From Euglena gracilis (taxonomy: Eukaryota > Euglenida > Euglenophyceae > Euglenales), in assembly GCA_039621445.1 (NCBI GenBank), contig CP154955.1, forward strand, positions 26,405,069-26,469,068: DNA of 64,000 nucleotides, written 5' to 3'. Made by a program: the position numbers and the translations under genes. This document shows, one piece after another, positions 60,400 to 64,000 of this stretch. The notes under the pieces are model-generated. The model was not told the DNA's origin. It worked only from the letters and a program-made list of their open reading frames with translations, and searched no databases. Position 1 is the first letter of the stretch, and each line of letters opens with the position of its first letter.

Positions 60400-62980
60400 T
60401 CGTATATTGCAGTTATCTATTTGACGTCCCACAAAGAAGCTGCTCTTCTGCTGTTGGGGTGCCTCCCGCTCAACCATAGAGAAGGTTTATTTTGATGCCT
60501 AAAATAATTTCAATCCGGGCAAAATTCTGCATACGTTCATGTCAATGTGGGACAAAAGGTATGCAAAGGTTGTTGATGTAACTCCCCCCCCAAATAACCT
60601 GGCGCTTGCTCCTGGCAGTGGCCGAATAATTTGGCGGGGGGAGGGGCAAAACAGATGGCACCCCTCTTTTTAAGGCAAAGTTCTTTTACGCCGCTGAAGG
60701 TCCCAAACAACCTGGCAGGGGGCAGGGCCAAAAGCTGGTTAATGACCTGGCACCCCGCCATTATTTGGGGAGATTTAGGATTTTAGGATGGACCGGAGCC
60801 ACCGTTCCAATGGCAGCTGTCATGTGTCCCCTGACCTTTTTCCTTTCTTTGTGTCTGGCTCCGTGAGAAGGTCATCGCAAAGGATGCCGCATATGGAGAG
60901 TCTCCATCTGAGGCAGCAGCAGCTGGGTGTGCCGCAGGCTGCTCCCAACGAGGGTTTATGTAGCCACCTTCCCCACTCACTCTCTCCCTCCAAACATGAA
61001 AGGCCACAAAGGTGTTTCCCAAGTGAATTCTGCTTTGAGGAATATTCTTTTTTTTGCCATAATATTTTTAATTATTATTTCTTCAATCTCATTCATTGCC
61101 AGCAGCTTGTGTGCAGGGAGGAATGCGTTTCGCCTTTTTTTTTGCAATTTTGCATTTTTCGAAAATGCGCATTTTTTGGTATGTTTTTTTGTTTTTGTTC
61201 GTTTTTTTTTTGCGCATTTTTTCCCCATTTTTTCCCACCACATTTGTTTTCCTTTTTGGTGCAATTTTTTATGATTTGTCGATCATTTTTTTCCGCATTT
61301 TTTTGCAGTTTTTTTTCATTTTTTTTCTGTAAAAAACTCAACTCATAAAATTCATAAAATTCTTGTAAATTTGGTGCTGTTTTTTTGCATCTTTTGCATG
61401 TTTTTTTGGGCGGCCATTTTTGTGATTTTTGTGATTTTTTTTTTTGCATTTTCTCTCACATTTTGCACATTTTTGCACATGTTCCCGCGCATTTTTGTGC
61501 ATTGTGCATTTTCTGTTGTATGATTAGCATCGTATTTTGACATTTGAAATGCCAAAGTGAAATTGGGGGTTTGGGCTCTGTTTTCTGCTTTGAAGTTCGT
61601 GTGCCTCACCTTGCAGCTGTGAGGTTCGATTTGAGGTGTGCAGAGTGGCCCAACGCGAGGGATTCCCAGTGCAGTTCTCAACACCAGGATGGCCCGTCCG
61701 AAGGGGGGAAGCCTGCTCGCAAAGCCTGCAGCATTGCACCCCATTGGGTCCTGCACACTGCTGAGGGGCCCACCATGGCCTGAGGTGTCTTTCAAAAAGG
61801 GGGCAAGAGTTGCTGAGCGTCCATATTTTGTTGGGGTTGACAGTCAGAATGACTGTGCTCTGGAATCTAGGTTTGTGCTCTGGCCAAGGAAATTATTTAA
61901 GGATCGTCCGGGGGGGGGTCCACCCGGCCGGCTGGACGTTCCTTGATGTTCCTCTTGTTGAAAAGTTTCTGTCTTCTCCTGATTTCTTCTTCAATTTGTT
62001 GGTTGAGGCATATTTCGTCGATCTCAAATCCCTCACCCGCGTGAAGAATTAATTTCGCGGGTTTTTTGGCGCACGCTCCCTTGATTGCGTCATCACTAAA
62101 TCCAATTTTGAACCTGCGAAACTAAAAGCAGCGGAAAAAGGTCACCTGCCAGTTTCAAGCACGCTTTATTTTTCAAAAAAAAAAAACCCGCTCTGATCAG
62201 TTCATGATGTCTGTTTTGCTCTTGCTTTCTGAACATGGCTACACCTCCGGATTTGTCGCTATTCTTTCACAAACTTGCCCATGCAATGCCAACTGCCTAT
62301 CCCATGGCAAGAACATACTCAGCACAAAATGGCCACTAGGGGGTGCACACAGGGGGGGGGGGGTGGCCTACTGACTGCCAAAACACCCGGGGTTGGGGGG
62401 GTCCAGCTGAATGCAATGGAAATGTGTGATGTTCAGAGCCCCTCTCCCACCCAGTTGGACCCCTGTGATTTTCTGGGCATTTTGCCTCAAAATTTCGGTC
62501 GAAAAAAAAATCGAACCCAGCAGGATTTGGGCCTGTTTTCGGGTGCCAGCCGGGTCAAGTTCAGCCAGCCATCAATTTCTTTCCAGCCAGCACCGCCTAG
62601 CCGGGTGGCGGACCTGGGGTCGAGTCGTAATAAAGTTCACCGCAAAAAAAAATAGGGACCGTAACCATTTTCGGGTCATCCTGACCGGTCTCCGCATTCT
62701 GTTGCTTGTTATGTGCATTTTCCCTTCCATTGGTTCCCCTCGTTTTGGCCGAGGCATGGTAGTGCCCTGGCCCAGGCCATGGCTCCACCCGCTGTTCCAC
62801 CACCACGATGCTGAAGACCAGCCGTGAGTCCCCCTCCCTCCTTCCCACCACTGACCTGCTGACACGTGCTTTGTGGGACTATTCTATGCCAACCCTCGCT
62901 GCCTGCCCCTGCCAACAGATGCCTGCTTTTCCCCCTTCATTCCCACCTCTCCTTCAAGTTACTCAGCACAATCCACTCAC
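60400..62980. other. Downstream region, no confident gene
   Basis: A coding-like plus-strand snippet lies at about 60870-60960 (KVIAKDAAYGESPSEAAAAG). A T-rich, TTTTGCA-rich stretch spans 61060-61520. Another open plus-strand segment is at about 61640-61950 (RMARPKGGSLLAKPAALHPI). None is recognised. A repeat with CAAATAACCTGGC and CCATTATTTGGGGAG inverted ends may span about 60580-60775. Confidence 0.3.
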
Positions 62981-62990
62981 TGACGCGCGA

Positions 62991-63167
<177 letters not shown>

Positions 63168-63630
63168 TGCATACCCACACACAAATACACACACAAAACA
63201 CGTACGCATGCACACACATAAATACCACCCACCCACCCACCCACCCACACAAAACACCACACTCACGCACACAATACGTGCCGTTGTTTAATTTCTGTCA
63301 CCAACTCTGAGAGTGCATCCAGGGGTACCGCTGCCCCACCTTGTGTGTTTTTTTCGTTTTGCCGCTTTCACCACTGTCCTCTTCCCCAGTGCCCAGTGCC
63401 CAGATCAATAACGACCACAGTTGTTTGAGGAGCAGGTTAAAGGTTAAAAGCCAGTGATGAGTTTACCAAGGACAAATTTGTCAGCGTTATGATTATTGGT
63501 GTTGGTGGTTTCTCTTCCCCGATAAGACCCCCATAATTCGCACCAGCCCACCCCATCATACCAACAATGGCTCAAAAAACGTAAGATATTTGATTTTGAT
63601 GCTTTTCTAATGGTTGAGACTCAGAATTTC

Positions 63631-63936
63631 TTAAAGTTTTAATTTAGCTATTTGGGTCTGCTTCACACTGGGCTCTGGTTGACGTCCAGCAGCGCAGCCA
63701 CTCCTCACGTCACCGGTCCCCACAGTCCGCACCGCGATGGCGGTGCACGGCAGTGGCGCTGGCTGACGTCGCGCTGCGAGTTGCCCCGCCAAGCAGTCGG
63801 CTGCCTTGCGATAGAGCCAGAGAACTTCTGGCTTGGGCAGGCTTTGCTGCTGCGGAGGTTGTGTGAGGAGGTGGGCGGGCCCAGGGCAGGGGACCCCCCT
63901 TGCTGATAATAAACCCTCCCAATCCCCCATGGCCAA
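63631..63936 (-). other. Coding-like patch, possible exon of an unknown gene
   Basis: The minus-strand frame reads PKPEVLWLYRKAADCLAGQL and continues with alanine/proline-rich sequence to a stop at 63631. GC-rich and free of homopolymers, it resembles an exon. Other frames here are also open, so strand and reality are uncertain. Confidence 0.3.
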
Positions 63937-64000
63937 TCATCCGCACGGAGCAGACCAGTTCTGGCCACTCCCCCCCCCCTGGGCGGGGCGATCTAGACAG

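Noticed and set aside
60788-61348. 186-codon plus-strand protein ending in Phe/Ser-rich sequence
   Set aside because: The second half is translation of a T-rich tract; only about 60870-60960 looks coding-like.

Overview
This window is nuclear DNA of a microbial eukaryote and carries one recognisable gene, a translation elongation factor 3 (eEF3)-type ATPase on the + strand (28312-60376). It is split into about 26 short exons inside roughly 32 kb of introns. eEF3 is known from fungi and is also reported from oomycetes, choanoflagellates and several algal groups. The intron-rich structure, lack of operons and mass of short non-coding transposons argue against a prokaryote, and an alga or other protist is the most reasonable guess. 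I cannot name the species. No tRNA, rRNA or CRISPR array was seen.

Layout. 1-3.3 kb: low-information sequence with a 285-bp direct repeat pair and one open minus-strand reading frame (2540-3232). 3.5-20 kb: a dense field of G/C-homopolymer-rich repeats, mostly non-autonomous DNA transposons, with three scattered coding-like minus-strand patches near 8.6, 12.2 and 13.6 kb that may be exons of unknown genes. 20.6-27.4 kb: fold-back elements, a composite element enclosing about 22 copies of a 71-bp satellite, a perfect 58-bp-arm palindrome, and a decayed Tc1/mariner-like transposon. 28.3-60.4 kb: the eEF3 gene with transposon-filled introns. 60.4-64 kb: low-information sequence with a long (CA)n tract and one weak minus-strand coding-like patch.

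The transposons are the striking content. Many short elements (about 240-850 bp, one of 1.8 kb) have termini resembling CAGGG...CCCTG and flanking 8-bp target duplications, the signature of hAT-superfamily elements. I could place exact ends and 8-bp duplications, perfect or with one or two mismatches, for a large set; these fall into several families (called A, B, C, H, I, V, AA and BB here). They are often nested: H in C, A in E, AA in BB, I in J. A second class has fold-back G/C-rich termini and TA duplications (Y, K, M, Z, EE), and element N of that class keeps a broken IS630/Tc1-mariner transposase. No hAT transposase is visible in the window.

The most interesting locus is 29592-29908, where a V-family element with its 8-bp duplication sits inside an eEF3 coding exon. 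Removing the element plus one duplication copy restores the exact reading frame and the expected protein, yet no GT or AG lies at its ends. Either it is removed as a non-canonical, transposon-derived intron or this allele is disrupted. Family names are my own labels. All similarities were judged by eye, with no database search.
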